From positions 124,001-188,000 of the forward strand of contig CATKHK010000001.1 in the NCBI GenBank assembly GCA_949751835.1: a stretch of 64,000 nt of DNA, written 5' to 3'. Numbering within the stretch: the stretch's first letter is position 1; each line of letters begins with the position of its first letter. The DNA comes from Blepharisma japonicum. Lineage: Eukaryota; Ciliophora; Heterotrichea; Heterotrichida; Blepharismidae. The position numbers were made by a program, and so were the translations under genes. Shown here in pieces: positions 1 through 12,403 of the stretch. The notes beneath the pieces were generated by a model. It did no database searches. It was given only the letters and a program-made list of their open reading frames with translations, and was not told the DNA's origin.

Positions 1-626
1 AGTTTAGCTAAAATTTCATTAGAGAGCACGTCATTTTGTTTTTTTCTGAAATCGTCTTTTAGAGCTAATTCACTGCCTTTTTCAGGGGGCTTGTAGCCTA
101 GCTTATTCATGATTTCTCCGACTTCTTCTAATATGATGGCCTCGTCCTTTTTGGCTCCATATTTGATTAGTTTGATACAAAGTGCAAAGGAGGGATTGAT
201 TTTTTCTTTTTTCATGCAGGAAAAGACAGATTTTACGTTTTCTAAATCAGACTTTTTCATAAGGATCCCCAGAAGCTCTTCATATAATGCTGAATCTAAA
301 GTAACCCCGAAAATTTGGCTTTGATAAAAAATATTAAGTGTTTCATCAATTTTTCCTGCTCTCATACACACCTCAATAGCAGCAATATAGTCAAGTTCTT
401 CTGGCTTTTTTTCAAGCTTTTGTACAAGCTCTAGTAATGTATATGCTTCTTTAGCTCGATTTGAGTTATTAAATCCCCACATAAGTGACGATATAAGTTT
501 AGAGTCGAGTTGTGCTAGTTCTTGGGAGTTTTGAGAAAGAAGAGAATAAGCTTTGGATCATTCTTTTTTGGATATACATTCAGCTAATGTGTGGACTGCA
601 CGCATACATCTTTTAGCTAAATACAT
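1..626 (-). CDS. Pentatricopeptide-repeat (PPR) protein, 3' end beyond window
   Basis: Reading the minus strand from the ATG at 626..624 gives an open frame that runs off the left edge, at least 208 residues, so the C-terminus is missing. One TGA is read as Trp (residues KEW near position 43). The protein is all-helical with PPR-like 35-residue spacing, for example a 'YIAAIEVCMRAGKIDETLNIF' type helix pair followed by 'YEELLGILMKKSDLENVKSVF' and a following 'GAKKDEAIILEEV' segment. PPR proteins bind RNA in mitochondria; the short N-terminus with K and R (MYLAKRCMRA) could be a targeting signal, but that is inference. The number of repeats cannot be known from this fragment. Confidence 0.6.
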
Positions 627-914
627 TTTTATAAAAAGTCAATAAAGATAGATTCAATAATAAGCAGAAGTGGAGAGTTGTCAGAAATGATTTAGGCTGC
701 GTAATAGGGTACTAAAGAAAAGAAAAGAACTATTTTTAAATAGATTATTCAAATTATTTAAAGGAAAGAAAATAGTGCTTAGAAATATGAGATTTTAAAA
801 AGCGCAAAATAATATTATGAATTTTTAAAAATAATGATAAAGTGTTTACAAAGAATAAAAAATTCTGCTTTCAAAAATTAGAAAACTTTATTTTAAGCTC
901 TGATCAGAATAAAA

Positions 915-1286
915 ATGTCCCATGATCGAATCGAGGTCAAAGAATACATTCTGTCTATCCCCTTTGAAGAACGACTCCAAAGATCTACACAAATGCGAAT
1001 AGATAACCAAGGGAAAATTCCAGCAATTTTAATCAAGGCAAAATCATGCACATATAATCTGCCTATACAGAAATTTTCAATCGACGGTTCAATGACAATG
1101 GGAAGTTTGCTATTTGCTCTGAGAAAGTATATATATTTGAAGCCTACAGAAGGCTTATATGTTTATATAAAAGATACGCTTCCTATGCTTAATTCAAGAT
1201 TGGCTGATTTATATGAGCGCTATAAAGAAGAAGATGGGTTTTTATATTTAGTGTGTGCTCATCAAGAAGATAAAGGGTTTATATAA
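915..1286 (+). CDS. Atg8/GABARAP/LC3-like autophagy ubiquitin-like protein
   Basis: This 123-residue protein has the Atg8 fold signature: an N-terminal helical segment with 'PFEER', the 'KIPAILIKA' strand, the 'MTMGSLLFALRKYIYLKP' region matching the Atg8 'vgqfvyvirkri.l.p' block, and 'EEDGFLYLVC' matching the family 'DEDGFLYv.y'. Atg8 is conjugated to phosphatidylethanolamine on autophagosomal membranes after Atg4 exposes a C-terminal Gly. Here Gly121 is followed by only Phe-Ile, so a very short tail would need removal. The protein is divergent from canonical Atg8, but length and motifs fit. No introns. It lies alone between two minus-strand genes. Confidence 0.8.
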   Translation: MSHDRIEVKEYILSIPFEERLQRSTQMRIDNQGKIPAILIKAKSCTYNLPIQKFSIDGSMTMGSLLFALRKYIYLKPTEGLYVYIKDTLPMLNSRLADLYERYKEEDGFLYLVCAHQEDKGFI

Positions 1287-1430
1287 TGGTAATATAAGGG
1301 TTCTAACATAATAGAAGATTTATAGATTTGTAAATGAGGTAAATGTCGAAGTTTACCAGAGGGATTTTGAATTTAATTAATTTTTTTATAATATTTTCAT
1401 ATAAAATAATTATTTTTAGATATTTTCTTT

Positions 1431-2207
1431 TTAAAGTTGAGTGCCTAAAAGTGAGTGGCTTGGTGATTTCACTGAAATCCTAATTTTTGTGACTTGGAAT
1501 GACTTAGAATAAAGATAAGGCAGATAAATACTCATAGATACAGTAATATATTCAAATACCGCTTCAATGCTTTCAAAATTTGTATCACTACTATAATACC
1601 ATGTATAAATACTTATGCACAGCACAGACAAATTCAAAACTAAATATATCAAAAGTTTTTTTCAGAACCTTGACTGTTTAAATGAATAAGTCTGCAGCTT
1701 ATACATGCATCCAAATGAGAGGAAAATCCATATCATTCCTAGAGAAATCATCCCTATCACAATAAGAAGATGAACTTTTTCCATATAAACGTAAAATGAT
1801 GAAGCAACCTCATCAATAATAAACGTAAAAGGAACCGCAAAACTAATAAGAATTCCTATAAGCATCATTGTTATTGAATCAATTTTGCTCAAAGTTGCAT
1901 CATAATTTGTAAAAGCCGCTGAAAAGAATAGCAAAAGTATCGGTGTAAATGCTGAAAAAGTCATCACAAGGACTCTGTCATATCCTCTAAAAAATCCTAT
2001 ATAACTTAATGTAGGCAAAAAAGTCCAGCAATTAAAGGACCAATAGCAGCTAGAAATCACCACGCAGGAAATAATTATGTGTATCAAAATTGCTGACAGT
2101 AAAAAAAGCCTTTGAGAGTAGATTTTTAAGTAAACACTTGACGAAGAAGTGTCGAGTTTTGCTATTGGCCAGACTCTTGAAACAACTGCTGAGACACTTA
2201 TAGCCAT
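1431..2207 (-). CDS. PGAP2/Frag1/DRAM/Sfk1-like six-TM membrane protein
   Basis: A single 258-residue frame is obtained by reading the TGA near 1658 as Trp (after KQSRF); without that the gene would be split. It has about six hydrophobic segments, starting near residues 33-52. The segment 'CWTFLPTLSYIGFFRGYDRV' resembles the 'N/C-x-LPS-x-S-x-IG...R' motif of the Frag1/DRAM/Sfk1 family, whose members include PGAP2 (GPI-anchor lipid remodelling) and DRAM (autophagy). I rely on this motif and the TM layout only; an unrelated multi-TM protein is possible. Ends with TAA. Confidence 0.55.
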
Positions 2208-2259
2208 TTTGCTTTATATAAAGAAATTTCACTATAGATTTTTTCAATTATTTTATTAA

Positions 2260-5200
2260 TTATTGATAGCCGCCATACCTTGAAAATTGTCCACCACCTC
2301 TGCCTCCATATAGTGCAGCAATATAAACCCAAACTGAAGAAACAAAGCAAGGATACTCAAAAACCCTTACGGATAGGACAAATTCGCACTCATCATCAGC
2401 AATATTATATAAGTCAGTATTTAGCACTTTTTCCCATATAGAATCTATATCAGTTAAAGGCAAATTAATAGGAAATCCATATGCATATGTGGAATCTCCT
2501 AATATATCCAAAACTTTGTCTTGGATTTCTGCAAGTTTATTAATAGAATCTTCGCTTGAAAAATTATACAAAGATGACTGCTGAGTACCATCTCTAAAAT
2601 CACACTTATAAGTTTCAAAAAGCCATAAAAGCTCATATAGCCTATTAGCAACATCTCTATTTCAGCTTATCTTTAGGTGTTTTCTATATCACCCTGATGC
2701 TCTGGCTTTTTGAAATTCCTTTATTATTTTTTGTTCGATTTCTAATTGAATATCCTGGGCAAACCGCTGAGGGGTAATTTCATAGCTTATAGGCTCTTGG
2801 ATGGTAGAAACTACATTATTAGGGAAATAATACTTCCTTTTAGTCCCATTTCCAAGAAAAGCAAGCCAGTTCTTTGGATTATCTACATCATAGTCAATAG
2901 AATAAGGGTCTGAAGAAGGTTGAATATTGATATACACGTCATTTTCATCTACAAGGCACCCTACAGACTTAAGCCCAATAATATTCTCCAGATCTTGAGA
3001 TATAGTCCTAGTTCCTCTTGTTATGTTCCAGCACAAAAACCTCGACGCATATCCTTCTTGCTTCAGAGAGAATCCAGTCCCAGTTGAGCTGCACCACAAT
3101 TCGACGTCATGAGTATTAATATCTCGCCTCAGCACATACACAGTCTTTCCTTCAGGGACTCCTCGTCCTATAACAATATAAGTTTTTATGCTTGGGTTGT
3201 CTTTATCAATCCATTTAAAATAATTGCATAGCAAAATAGCATGCTCTTCATAATCTCCAAACCCAAGATCAAGGAACTCTTGGCAAGTACTCCACAGGTC
3301 AGGCAAATCTTTAAACGCTTTATTATCTTCTATATGTGGGATTAATGATACAAATCTCACCACTTTTGCAATAGGATCTTTGTCGTTCGGAGAAAGCAGC
3401 CCAGGTGGTGGCTCTAGTGGTGTTATAAATCTTGGCAAAAACACACTTTGGTTTCTAGTATTTTCAGCCCAAAGGACAATATTTCTATTTTTCAGTAATT
3501 GTCTGTTTTTTTGGTGTATTATCCATTGGAAACCATGGAACAGAAATTTAGGGTTTTCAAAGCCAGGGTAATAATCAGCTTCACTTTCGGTTGGTAGCTC
3601 AAGGACTGGGTCAAGTGTCACTTTTAACATAATATAGGTTGGCAATCCAGGGTTTAAAAAGAGACGAGGGCGCTCATTTCCTTGGTCATTATATGGGATA
3701 AATGGGTTTTCTTTCGAGGTGTGGTAGCCAATTAAACATAATGGACGGTCCACATGGAATGAAGCTTCAATACCTGAAGGGTTTTGGAAAATTGTTAGAA
3801 GTGGTAATGCGAAACTTCCCAGATATCTTCTTTCGAGACTTAGGTTGATTTCTCCTTTGTCCATGATCACTTGCTTTACGTTAAGCAGCTGGTCGTAAAG
3901 ATTGAAATATAGGACACTGTTACAGTCCATTAGTTCTTCTTTAGAAAACCGAACATTGTCTAAGGACTGAAAAGTCAGTTCTAATAGCTCATTTCATTCA
4001 GGATTTGTCCCTTCAAATGGCGCTGTCCTTACAATGGTGGATTTATCTTGATGAAATAGTCTGACCTCTACAAAGCTTTGAACTCTTTCAACAGTTCCAT
4101 ACCCTTCTCCTGGTTTGGGAGGGATATAAACGCCACCAGAATATTGAGGTGGAGGAGGGCCATTGTAGCCTGGCGATGGAGGTCTACCATACCCTCCAGG
4201 TGATGGAGGCCTCCCATAACCTCCAGGAGATGGAGGTCTGCCATATTGTGATTGATAAGGATCAAAGCCTGTACCTCTGCCTCCTGGAGGGTACATAGAA
4301 CCTCTAGGCGACATCCTATTAGGAGAGGGCGGATACCCAGAATTATACCCTTGATTCTGATAGCTTGACCCTGTCCTATACTGTGGAAACTGAGACATAT
4401 AAGTTTGGTTAGGAGGTAAAGGTTCGCCCATTGATGACTTATAAGCTGGTAGGATTGGCTGATAAAATCTCTTTTCCTGTGAATACCTCGTATTCCAAGC
4501 TTCATCTCTTACTGGGATATTCACCCCTTTATAAATAATTATATTAATTTTGCATGTCCCTACAGAAGCTCCTGAAACAGTCTGTACAGCATTTCTTCGT
4601 GGCAATAGTTTTCTTCTAGGTGTAAACAGCAATTTCCAGCATTGTCCAAATGGATTTATTTCAATAAATACAAACTCTCTTACAATAGAAGGCAAAGAAT
4701 GCAAATTTTTTTGTATTCCGAGCTTTACTTGATTTTGTTTTTCCATAAAATATTCCATAAGGTCTACAATTCTTTTTTTTGTAGGTGGGTCTTGAGAGTA
4801 TTCAAGTTTCTTTTGTTGCAAGAAAAAATAAGTCCCGCTGTTGCTTTCGTCTTTAATGTCTCGTAATGAGTTAAGAAATCTCATGAATACCTCAAAGTTT
4901 CTTATATCTCGCTCTAATAAGGGGATTGGGTACCCGCATAATTCGACTTTTCTGTATCGCTCTTTCATGAATATTTCGCGTAATGCAGAAAACCTATGAT
5001 GGGGAAATAAAGAATCAATTCTAAGCATCTCTTGGATAGCTTTGTTACGCTTTTGTCGTAAATCATCGACAAGATCTTTATTTCTGGGATCGTTTACATC
5101 GATGTAGTAATCAAGTTCTCCTTTACTTGCAATAGCTTTTTTGGGTAAAGCAGCTAGATCTTCAAAGCGGAAAGGTGGCATTTTATCAGATTGGCCTTCC

Positions 5201-6654
5201 CAGTATGCTTTAATTGTAATGTTTCCTTGGACTTTTCTAGGAGTTCCATCGATTTTATTAGGTAAAACTCTTCCAGATATAAAATCCAAATTTTTATAAA
5301 CTTTAGCTGTACTTGTCAATGCAGACACATTGAGACCTGGAGGGTTAAACTCAATGACACCTAAGATTCTGACAATTGTAAATCCAGTACACACCTCAAG
5401 TCTAATTTTTACAGGCCGAGAAAATAAATGCAATTGGAACCTTTCTAAAAATGAAACTTGAAATTGTGGCCATTTCATAAATTTTTTAGTGCTTCTTGCT
5501 GCATAAATGCCATTTACATAAATTCTGACAAAAACTCGAAAACTTTGGGCTGCACGCCTACGAGTGATTTCTTGTGAAGGGAGTCGGACGCCTAAAAGAG
5601 TTGTGTCTGCACTAGGCTCTTGAGGCTGCAAGAAAAAATCATATTCTAACCCTTGGCCTATATCATTATATTCCCTGACTCCTAATTTTACAGAAGTGCT
5701 TACATATGTCTGTTTTTCACGCAGTAGTTTCAGCTCTACCCATTTATTATATAATGCTTCTGCTTCTTGTTGAATTGCTGCTTTTTCATCATTTAATTTT
5801 GTCTGTGCATCTTCAAAATGTTTTTTCAAGATTTCTACTTCTTGAAGCATAAGTTTATTTTTTTCTTGCTGAGTTGTTGATGGTGCTTGCATATAGACTC
5901 TAAGCATTTCTTCTTTGTGTGCTAATTGTCCTTGTAAACTGTCTAATCTATCCTGCAAGTGATCAACTAAGCATAGCGTCACTCTTTTCTCATAATCATA
6001 AAACATCTCTTGTAGCTGAGCTGCCAAAATGTCTTCCTGACTAAACAGTGGATGATCTTTAAACTGCAAAGTCCCTATATGCAAATCCAGCCTATAATAC
6101 TTATTTTTCCTCACATTATTCCTATGTGACAAAACAGCTGACAAATGTTTTATTTCAACTGCAGGATTGTGTTCCAAAGAAATATCTATTGGCCTTGTAA
6201 TGCTATGAGTCGTCAAATCAGAGTCAATTCTCAATTGCCAATTGCTTCTATTAAAAAATGACAGTTGTTTTAGCCTCAACAGCCTTTGTTCATATCTTTG
6301 CAAATTGCTAGTCAATTTATCCAAAGTCCTCACATAAATGCCATCGACTTTACTGTCAAGATTTATTGAATCAACTTGTCCTATAACAGTATTAGCTTCT
6401 CCACGGACTATTGCTGGCTTATTTAAGCCTAAAAGATCAGTCCCCAAAAAACCAGAAGTCTCTACTGGCTTTGTGTATTTGATTTCTTCTAAATAATGGT
6501 CAAGCGGCCATTTAATGTCTGGCCGCACTAATTCTACAAGAGGTCGAGGCAGCGATGAAGGCAAATCTCGTCGGTTTAGAAGCGGAGATGTTTCTTGAGG
6601 CTCGATTTGGTCAGCATTTTCAAGCGGCTCTGGGTTCCCGGGATTTTCCAGCAT
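2260..6654 (-). CDS. CC2D2A: CC2D2A-like ciliary transition-zone protein
   Basis: One continuous 1464-residue frame once TGA codons (after NPE, after ARASG and in KISW) are read as Trp. Order: N-terminal region, coiled coil about residues 225-315, a first C2-like domain about 370-440 ('SFRVFVRIYVNGIYAARSTK', the CC2D2A-type N-terminal C2), a helical middle part, a second C2 beginning near 735, then a transglutaminase-like/CEP76-like region ('FLCWNITRGTRTISQDLENI', 'IGLKSVGCLVDENDVYINIQ') and a C-terminal 'SVWVYIAAL' segment as in CC2D2A. CC2D2A (human about 1620 residues) builds the MKS module of the ciliary transition zone. The second C2 is interrupted by about 100 residues rich in Pro, Gly and Tyr. 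No intron seen. Confidence 0.85.
4171..4252 (-). repeat. In-frame 27-bp tandem repeat encoding GGYGRPPSP
   Basis: Three near-identical copies of a unit encoding GGYGRPPSP lie inside the CC2D2A-like gene, within a longer Pro/Gly/Tyr-rich stretch covering roughly 4100-4420. The copies differ at synonymous positions, so they are not a brand-new duplication. The block keeps the reading frame and sits in a loop of the second C2 domain. Confidence 0.8.
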
Positions 6655-6697
6655 ATAAATTAAATTTTATTTATATTTAAATAAAGCTGTAAAGAAT

Positions 6698-7885
6698 TTA
6701 TATATGCGCTTTGCTCCCAAAATGATATTTTTTGGGTATCACTGTAATTATATCTTTATTTGATCTTTTAGGAGTTTTTGGGATAAATTGTCGGGCAAAT
6801 GGGGAAATTCGGGTACTTTCGATGATATTTTGGGGCTCATTTTCGAAAATTTGAAAAGTTTTGAAAGATTTTCTGGGAGATTGGGTGGATGGTCTTTGCA
6901 TGTCTTTATATCGATTTGTAGGCGAAGCTTGTGTGCCAGGCCGAGAGTTGTATTTAGGACTTTGAGGGTATGGAAGCGAATCTAAGCTTGCTTCAAAATA
7001 ATGCAGCTGGCTTTTCTGCTGCATTAGAATCTTAGAAAGGACTGATATCCCTTCATACTTTGCTGCTTTATACCCACACTCAGTGTCTTCCTGCGTGCTT
7101 AAATTTCAAATTTCTTCATTTTCTTCTTTTTTCAATACTTTTTGTGATGCTTCAGGATTATGAATAGTGTTTTTTCTGTTTCAAATTTTGTTTTTTATTT
7201 CTAATGCAAAATCGCTTAATTTTTGTGTATCTCTTAGTGGTGAGTTTCCTCTTGACTCAGCTAAAGTTGGCTTGATTTTTGGTTTATGGACCTGCTCTTC
7301 TCTTTCTAATTGTAAAACTGCGGTTCCAATACTTTCAGGGTTTTTTGAGTTTAGCTTTAAAATAGTCTCAATAGATTTCGATTTGGCTATCTGATACAGA
7401 TCTTTATTATCAATTAGTTCTTCATCATTTCTATGGTAACCCCTCATAAGTTTCACCTTCGGATGCATACTTTGTGGATTTAAAATTACACTGTCTCTCG
7501 TTTTTGAAGCACTTCTACAGTTTCTAGAGAAACGGCTGAGATTCATAGGTTTAACTCTTTGAGAATCGCATTGCTGGGATCTTGACTCAATAGAAGATTT
7601 TGGTGAAGTAAAAGTCATGTTCATAATATCTGATACTTTTTGAGCTTGCTTATTTTGCTTATTTGGCCTAAAATTGTGACGGCGAGTTGTAGGGGCTGTC
7701 ACAGGACGGGAGCTTGAATATAAATTTAGATTTGGCTCAGCAAAAGTGTGTATAGGAATTGTTGACTCAAAAATGTTTGGACTACTCTCTTCTTGGCCGT
7801 ATAAATCTTCAGGGCATAGAGGAATATCGATATCTTTTAATAATAGTCTATTTTTGCTTTCGTTAGCTGGGATAGAAAGCTTCAT
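6698..7885 (-). CDS. Unrecognised basic, Ser-rich protein, 395 residues
   Basis: Two TGA codons (after EIKNKI and after NEEI) read as Trp join two open frames into one gene of 396 codons ending in TAA. The protein is rich in S, K, N, P and R, with no TM segment and no clear domain. The N-terminal part has acidic stretches and the C-terminal part has short Ser-Pro sites (PQSPKY, TQSPRKSF), typical of disordered cytoskeletal or kinase-substrate proteins in ciliates. The gene starts only 43 bp upstream of the start of the CC2D2A-like gene's transcription unit on the same strand. Function unknown. Confidence 0.7.
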
Positions 7886-8507
7886 TTATGTTGTTACAAT
7901 TTCCAGCTTTATATTAAGAGGAAAATAAAAATAGCAGTTGCCACATTTCTGGAGATTTAACTGAATATAGAACTCCTAGGCAATGCTTAGATATATAGAG
8001 ATGCGATAGATGAATTATAACTAATTTATATATTATAAGCTTTATATATATATTATATAGAATAAACAATTTAATCTAATCAATAGAAATTAGAAAAAAA
8101 GATTAATATTATTTGGAGTATTTAGTAGAAAACAGAAGAAATCCTTGAAATAAATTTTTCCATTAAAAGAATGACGTTAACAATTAATTTGCATTTTTGG
8201 GGATATTTATTAATCGAGATTTAAATTTGAGCATTTACATTTTTTGCTTAATTCAAGAGCACCATAACATTTAAAAATGCAAAATTTGATATTATTAATA
8301 ATAGTCAAAGTAATTGAGGCATCCAATATATCTTCAAAGGTAGCAAATCTAATTATTTATTCTATATTAATTGATATCCTCGCTTCCAACAATTATGATA
8401 AATAATGGACAGTAAGCAAATAATTTACTGAACCTAAAAGTTAAATAGGTTTTTTTGGGAGAATTAATATATAATTTGCTTATTAATTCAATAAATTTAA
8501 ACGAAAA
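7886..8507. other. Divergent intergenic region, AT-rich
   Basis: About 620 bp between two genes read outward. It contains no open frame with coding character in either strand; the minus-strand frame around 8367-8606 overlaps the first exon of the FHA gene and is not supported. It holds A/T runs and a TATATATAA-rich patch near 8030-8065. No RNA gene recognised. Confidence 0.5.
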
Positions 8508-9387
8508 ATGTTTAGTTTTAAAAGACTGTGTGCTGTACTTTTCATATAGTGCTGTTTTGTCCCTAAGCCAGATGATATTCATCTTGATACAATAGAAAAA
8601 GACCACAATGAGCCTAGTAGCAATTCAAATCAGCAAGAAAGTGCTTTGCAACTGGTCACTGATAGCAAAAGTCAACTAAACCAGACAATCACAGAAATTA
8701 CAAAATTAACGCTTTCCATTATCGACACCGAAGACATGCAAATCGGCACAGAATATGAGATTTATCCTATGGGACTTAAAGGTTCTTCCAGAAGAATCCA
8801 AGACGGCTGCGTCTACGCGGGTACACTTCGATCTGAAAACAATATAATCATCAATGATATAATTTTATCTGAAAATGAAAAAGGTGTAGGGAAAAAGCAT
8901 TTTCTTATCCAATTTGACAAATGTATTCTATAAACAGACCAAAAAAACTATTTTTTAAAAGATTTAGGAGATGGAATGGGAACATTTATAAGACTTGATA
9001 AGCCACTCAAATTGAAATCAAATCATATAATCTCTTTTGGAGATTCGCATTTAGTTATCACAATTGAACACTCAAACCTCTGCTTGAAATTTATAGATGG
9101 GCCAAAGACTGAAGAAAAATTGTAAAAAATATTATAGCACTTATGCACCTGCAGATGGGTCAATTAAGATTGGGAGGATGGCAGATTGTAATGTTAGATT
9201 TGATGATAGCAGCTTGTCTCGATATCAATGCATTTTTAAATTTGAAGATTCTTGATATCTTATTGATGGAGATGGAAGAAAATTAAGCACAAATGGAACT
9301 TGACTATTTTGCGAAGATTTTTTTGAAATTTTTGATGGGCTCGTTTTTAAGGCTGGACAAACACTTTTCAAGGTAAAATTAAGGTAG
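8508..9387 (+). CDS. Double-FHA-domain protein (four exons, three tiny introns)
   Basis: Splicing out three mini-introns at 8535..8549 (15 nt), 8923..8937 (15 nt) and 9122..9137 (16 nt) gives 278 codons ending in TAG at 9385..9387. The first exon is 27 nt (MFSFKRLCA) and joins to CCFVPKPDD. TGA codons in 'EDSWYLIDG' and 'NGTWLF' are Trp. The protein holds two FHA-like cores: the first around 'KHFLIQFDKYQKNYFLKDLG' with 'GTF...L.....I.FG', the second around 'IKIGRMADCNVRFDDSSLSR' with 'Y.C.F......W.L.DG.....STNGTW'. The second has the typical GR...S..R...NGT residues for phosphothreonine binding. N-terminal Cys cluster might be acylated. Role: phosphopeptide reader; pathway not visible. Confidence 0.85.
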
Positions 9388-9440
9388 GCTCAATATAATG
9401 CAGAAATGATAAATATAAATAATGATTAATAGAAATAAAA

Positions 9441-10199
9441 ATGTTGACTATAGGCTCAAGATTATTTGTATTAGTCAAAAGATACTTGATAATCAAAATT
9501 CTTAAAAAAGAGCCGCCACCTTTAGGTTTTAAGCCAGATTACAACCCGCTGCTCATCCAGGATTTATTTGTAGATGACCCTTGCACAATCCCATTTAAAG
9601 TTACAACTGATGGAAATCGTGTTTTTGATGGAAATTATTCAATTAGTGTAAGATTTATAGAAGACCACAAATTCCGAACGCCAACTCTTATAAATATATT
9701 TCATTGAGATTTAGAAGTCAAAAACGAAAGATTAGTCTTAATTGCGAAAACTACACACATCCTTAATCCAGTTCGATTTAATTGAATTACTGATGACATC
9801 CATACCAACCCAGAAATTTATAATATCCTCGAAAATGTCAACAGCTCTAGATATAGAGCTGGAATCACGTCGATGCCTCAAAAACTCTTAAATTCAGTCT
9901 GCCAAATTATTTCTAGTTCAGCAAAAGAAAATAAACAAAATTTCAAAGAAACGAAACATTATGAAATTATTGATTGTGAAAACTACAAAGAACACACGCA
10001 AACTTTTATCGAGACAATTTTAGATGGAAATAAGGAAAATTTATGTAGCAACGAGTTAAACTCACAAATGTCAGGAGACATGATACCGCTTCAAGACACA
10101 CTAGAAAGCCATTCTAATACCAAATCAAACGTACAAATAATAGAGCAATTCCCAATGTGGGCGATCAATTATTTGAAGTATAAATACAATGTCCGATAA
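9441..10199 (+). CDS. Unrecognised protein, 252 residues
   Basis: One frame of 253 codons ending in TAA; two TGA codons ('IFHWDLEV' and 'RFNWITDD') are read as Trp. The N-terminus (MLTIGSRLFVLVKRYLIIKI) is hydrophobic and basic. The first half has 'DLFVDDPCTIPFKVTTDGNR' and beta-like segments; the C-terminal half is polar and ends 'FPMWAINYLKYKYNVR'. I recognise no family. It lies 53 bp downstream of the FHA gene and points toward the minus-strand gene at 10236, with 36 bp between stop codons. Confidence 0.65.
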
Positions 10200-10235
10200 T
10201 TAAAACTTTTCTCAAATAATAATTTATCTTGCTTT

Positions 10236-11084
10236 TTACAACACAACTTCACTCATTAAGTTCTTAAATTCATTGAAACTAATTTTTTCTTTATGGTAAC
10301 CTCTGATTTGACTAGCTTTTTTCATAAGCATGTCTACCCACATTTCCAGCTGAGGTCTTGCTCTTTTATCAGCCATATCTAAAACCCTATATAAACTGTC
10401 TCTTCCTAAACCATTTCCAGCTTCGTGCTCAACAAATCTAAAGTAAACTAAATATTTCTTACACAACATTCTGGCAAATTTACATGATCTTTTCCTTGAT
10501 TTTTCTGAAGATTTTAATAAATTTATATTAAATAGCCCGAAACTTGAAATTTTGCTAGCCCCTTCTATTGATTTCGTGAAATCGTCAAGATTAATTCACT
10601 CTTTAGAAATCAAGGGGTGGAGAACTAAGTTCATAAAATTTTGATCACAGATGTAGCAATCTAAGAAGAACTGCCGAATAGCAGTTTTATGAATTTCTGG
10701 ACCATTGTCAGAAAGCTTAATTCATGAGGTGCCCATATATTTTTCTATTATAGAAGAAAAAACGGTGTCTATTGTGTAGTATTGATCTATAGAATATACA
10801 GAAACCTTGGTGCTCTTTTTAGCCACTGATGACGCACGAGAGCGGCTTGATGCCGATTTCCTTTGCCTGTGCTCAAATGAGTGAGATATTGAGCTTTCAG
10901 AGTCTGTAGACATAGATTCTAATATAGAAGAGCTTGAGCTTCTATTGAGTCTTTTTTCTTGACCAGGGACAAATACTTCATTTGTCAGTAATATCTTTTT
11001 AATATTTGAATGCTTGCTGATGAGAAAACTCAAAGCATTCATAATCTCTGTGTCTGCGAGCGCGAGAAGTGAATCCTGGTTCAT
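10236..11084 (-). CDS. Unrecognised protein with an EF-hand-like C-terminus
   Basis: 282 residues when two TGA codons (TSW, KEW) are read as Trp. The N-terminal third contains a helical part and a Ser-rich basic stretch (about residues 45-95, with many S and R). The C-terminal half is helical and ends with 'HKEKISFNEFKNLM', which resembles the exiting part of an EF-hand ('I.f.EF..l') but lacks a full Asp-rich loop. It may be one of the many ciliate EF-hand-derived proteins. Ends TAA. No transmembrane segment. Confidence 0.65.
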
Positions 11085-11314
11085 ATTCAGATTTGTTTTC
11101 TCTTGAAAAACTAATTATTATCAACCTACCAGTTCATATTGGTTATTTCAGGACAATGGATGGAATATTTTCAAAAATTCGCAAAATTATTTGGTATTTG
11201 GGAATTAATTAAGAAGGGGTCTTTGATTAAAAATTATTAAAAATTATAATCTATCATAAGCAAATTTTAAATAATAAATATCTATTGTAATTGTAACTTA
11301 TTATAGCAGAAAAA

Positions 11315-12403
11315 TTATCCGAGATGATTTGGGCTTTCATCAAACAGAGATTTAAAATAAAAAGCCCTGGAAAGAAGCATCGAAATTTCTTCAATATCCC
11401 AATTCTCTGTAGGGACTTTATGTAGAAATTGAAGCATTTCTGACATGTTTTTTTGCATAAGCTCATTTTTTCAATTCAGCACCAATGCAGCTCCTAAATA
11501 ACCACAAAGTCCATGAAATCCGCCTTCATCAGCAATAAAAGCATCTCACACATAAAGCCCTAAATGCAATGGAAATTCTCTCATCATAAAGCAACTTACC
11601 CATCTAAATGCATAGCTAATTGGCGTAACATCAGCGATTTCCATATAAGTGCTTAATTGCGGGTCTACTCGTTTTATGACATCACCGATTTTTATTATTG
11701 CTCGTTGGACGCCAGGTGTACTATGCATGAAGAAATCATGCATAAAAGTCATAATATTAGCGAGGCATCAATATGTGTCTGCTTCTACTTGTAACAGAAA
11801 TTCTTGACTAGGATCTTCAATAGGAGCGGATAATCGTTTAGGGTCGCAATGATAATCAGGCATTAAAAATACTGTAATGAAAGGCACACAAAGCTCGTTA
11901 AGTCCTTGAACATAGCTTGATGCAGGATTTCTTATAGCTAATATATATAGAATTCTTTTCATCATATTTTGAATGCACTGCTTTTTAAATAATGCAAAAT
12001 CCTGTCTAGTCCTTGGCATATCTTTATCCAACTGTGTCAAAATCCCATTCAAATCGTCTCTTTCCTCATAAATTTCCACAACATAAGACCTATATTCTTC
12101 TCTCTTTTTTTCTAATGTCGGTATTCTTCTTTCCCTTTGAGCAGGTTCATAATTTAATAAAATTCTCCAAGTTTCTGCTCTCAGTCTAGGATTATTTATT
12201 CCTTTCCAGCACAAATTTCTTAATTCTTGGAAATCAGCAGTTTGTTCTTCAAGTATTTTTCTTATTTTATTTTCTCTTCTTTCAAAATTATGATAAGAAT
12301 TCCTACTAGAATCGCTGCTATTGCTTGATTTATCTTCTTCTTTTTCTGATCTATTCGAATTTTCTCTGGCTTTGTTAGAAAGCCATTTCAAAAACCTAGA
12401 CAT
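11315..12403 (-). CDS. TBC-domain Rab GTPase-activating protein, TBC1D22-like
   Basis: 362 residues; TGA codons in 'ADTYWCLANI', 'LYVWDAFI' and 'LNWKNEL' are Trp, all at positions where TBC proteins carry Trp. The TBC fold is clear: 'NLCWKGI...RAETWRILL', the arginine-finger motif 'LDKDMPRT', the glutamine-finger motif 'YVQGLNEL', then 'FRWVSCFMMREFPL' and 'VWDAFI'. The end 'LFDESPNHLG' matches the TBC1D22 C-terminus ('APNHY'). Both catalytic residues (Arg and Gln fingers) are present, so it should accelerate Rab GTP hydrolysis. The N-terminal 60 residues are charged and Ser-rich. Its ATG is 30 bp from the ATG of the divergent neighbour. Confidence 0.9.

Noticed and set aside
8367-8606. Minus-strand frame of 79 codons
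   Set aside because: It overlaps exon 1 of the FHA gene and has AT-driven composition without any family signal.
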